This document shows positions 14,745 through 15,326 of a stretch of DNA of 15,326 bases, piece after piece. The stretch spans positions 1 through 15,326 of the forward strand of contig JAPOZE010000094.1 of NCBI GenBank assembly GCA_026706225.1, given 5' to 3'. The position numbers and the translations under genes were made by a program. The notes below the pieces were generated by a model. That model was not told where the DNA came from and ran no database searches. It saw nothing but the letters and a program-made list of their open reading frames with translations. Every line of letters starts with the position of its first letter. The first letter of the stretch is position 1. This DNA is from Acidobacteriota bacterium (GTDB lineage: Bacteria; Acidobacteriota; Terriglobia; Versatilivoradales; Versatilivoraceae).

Positions 14745-15326
14745 ATGATTACCGTCCATCTTTTTGGATTCCTGCAGCCCCCGGGGACCGGGTTGAAACG
14801 CACGTCGTTGCGGCCAGGTCCGGGGAATCGGGCGACCAAACCCAAGCGGCCGGTTTGCGAACCGGTGCGTTGCCTGGGGCTGATTCTCGCTATGCTGGCC
14901 TTGGGTGCCACCGCTGCCTCCGGCGCCGGTGCCGTGGCCGATCCGGAAGATTACTTTGAACTCCGGATACGCCCCCTGCTGGTGGAGAAGTGCTACAACT
15001 GCCACAGCGAAACGGCCAGCAGCGGGCTCAAGGTGAACTCCCGGCAGGCTCTGATCCAGGGCGGGACCCTGGGGCCCGCCATCGTTCCCGGGAAACCGAC
15101 CGAGAGCCTCCTGATCCAGGCCGTGGATCACACCCATTCCCGATTGCGAATGCCTTTGGGAGAGAAGCTCCCACCGCAGCAGATCGCCGACCTCATTCGC
15201 TGGGTCGAGATGGGCGCGCCCTGGCCTCAGTCCCCGGTCGAAGTTCCGCCTGATTCGAACGACCGGGAATTCGCAATCACGGAAAAGGACCGGCAATACT
15301 GGGCTTTTCTCCCGGTTCGGCGCCCT
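14745..15326 (+). CDS. Exported Planctomycete-type cytochrome c (PSCyt1) protein, 3' end outside the window
   Basis: The frame is open from ATG 14745 to the window end (194 codons), with no stop reached. The PSCyt1 domain starts near DPEDYFELRIRPLLVEKCYNCH. C83-Y-N-C86-H87 is the haem c site, and M136 in RLRMPLG is the likely second iron ligand. AIVPGKPTESLL and IADLIRWVEMGAPWP are family hallmarks. DRQYWAFLPVRRP at the edge is the usual lead into the PSCyt2/DUF1549 and DUF1553 domains, so the full protein is probably much larger. The signal peptide core LGLILAMLALGATAASGAGA suggests that GTG 14865 may be the true start, since ATG 14745 gives an unusually long N-region; neither has a clear ribosome binding site. 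The role is a periplasmic haem protein of unknown substrate, often near carbohydrate-degradation genes. Confidence 0.85.
   Translation, partial: MITVHLFGFLQPPGTGLKRTSLRPGPGNRATKPKRPVCEPVRCLGLILAMLALGATAASGAGAVADPEDYFELRIRPLLVEKCYNCHSETASSGLKVNSRQALIQGGTLGPAIVPGKPTESLLIQAVDHTHSRLRMPLGEKLPPQQIADLIRWVEMGAPWPQSPVEVPPDSNDREFAITEKDRQYWAFLPVRRP

Noticed and set aside
14694..15296. 200-aa minus-strand frame at the window end
   Set aside because: It is antisense to the cytochrome c gene, whose CxxCH and family motifs are clear on the plus strand.

Overview
The window is a GC-rich bacterial segment that looks chromosomal. Long antisense open frames run behind most genes, as usual at high GC. The best guess for the source is an acidobacterium. 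The clues are TonB-dependent receptors that begin with a carboxypeptidase-regulatory-like domain, a Planctomycete-type cytochrome c (PSCyt1) gene, and a glycosidase/serine-hydrolase fusion. These traits also occur in Planctomycetes, Verrucomicrobia and related phyla, so the assignment is an inference. I see no phage, IS element, CRISPR array, tRNA or rRNA.

Region 1 (1-5150, + strand) is a tightly packed cell-wall recycling and synthesis operon. It encodes a NagZ-type GH3 beta-N-acetylglucosaminidase fused to a beta-lactamase-fold serine hydrolase, then NagA (GlcNAc-6-phosphate deacetylase), then MurA (UDP-GlcNAc enolpyruvyl transferase). Stops and starts overlap at both junctions. The 5' part of the fusion gene is odd. 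Recognisable GH3 N-terminal sequence continues upstream of the first usable ATG, but it is broken by two in-frame stops (TAA at 36-38, TAG at 102-104).

Region 2 (5151-5736, + strand) holds one zinc-ribbon protein of unknown function, with a good ribosome binding site and a TATAAT upstream.

Region 3 (5823-11942, + strand) looks like an outer-membrane uptake block. It has a short Cys-rich exported protein, a TonB-dependent receptor resembling the OprC/NosA copper-receptor branch, a second TonB-dependent receptor of a different type, and a lipoprotein with a PepSY-like C-terminus. Metal or copper uptake is a hypothesis drawn from the first two genes. The characteristic copper-ligand cysteine of OprC is absent from the receptor.

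Region 4 (12074-14519, - strand) is a two-gene unit: a four-Asp-box sialidase-like beta-propeller followed by a homoserine-dehydrogenase-like oxidoreductase with a C-terminal SAF domain. A hairpin and a degenerate CTTCGTGG repeat lie between this unit and the convergent lipoprotein gene.

Region 5 (14520-15326) is a divergent intergenic region followed by the start of an exported PSCyt1-type cytochrome c protein on the + strand, cut off by the window end.

Most of the content belongs to known families. The points most worth a second look are the double stop in the nagZ fusion gene and the Cys-rich protein/receptor pair.
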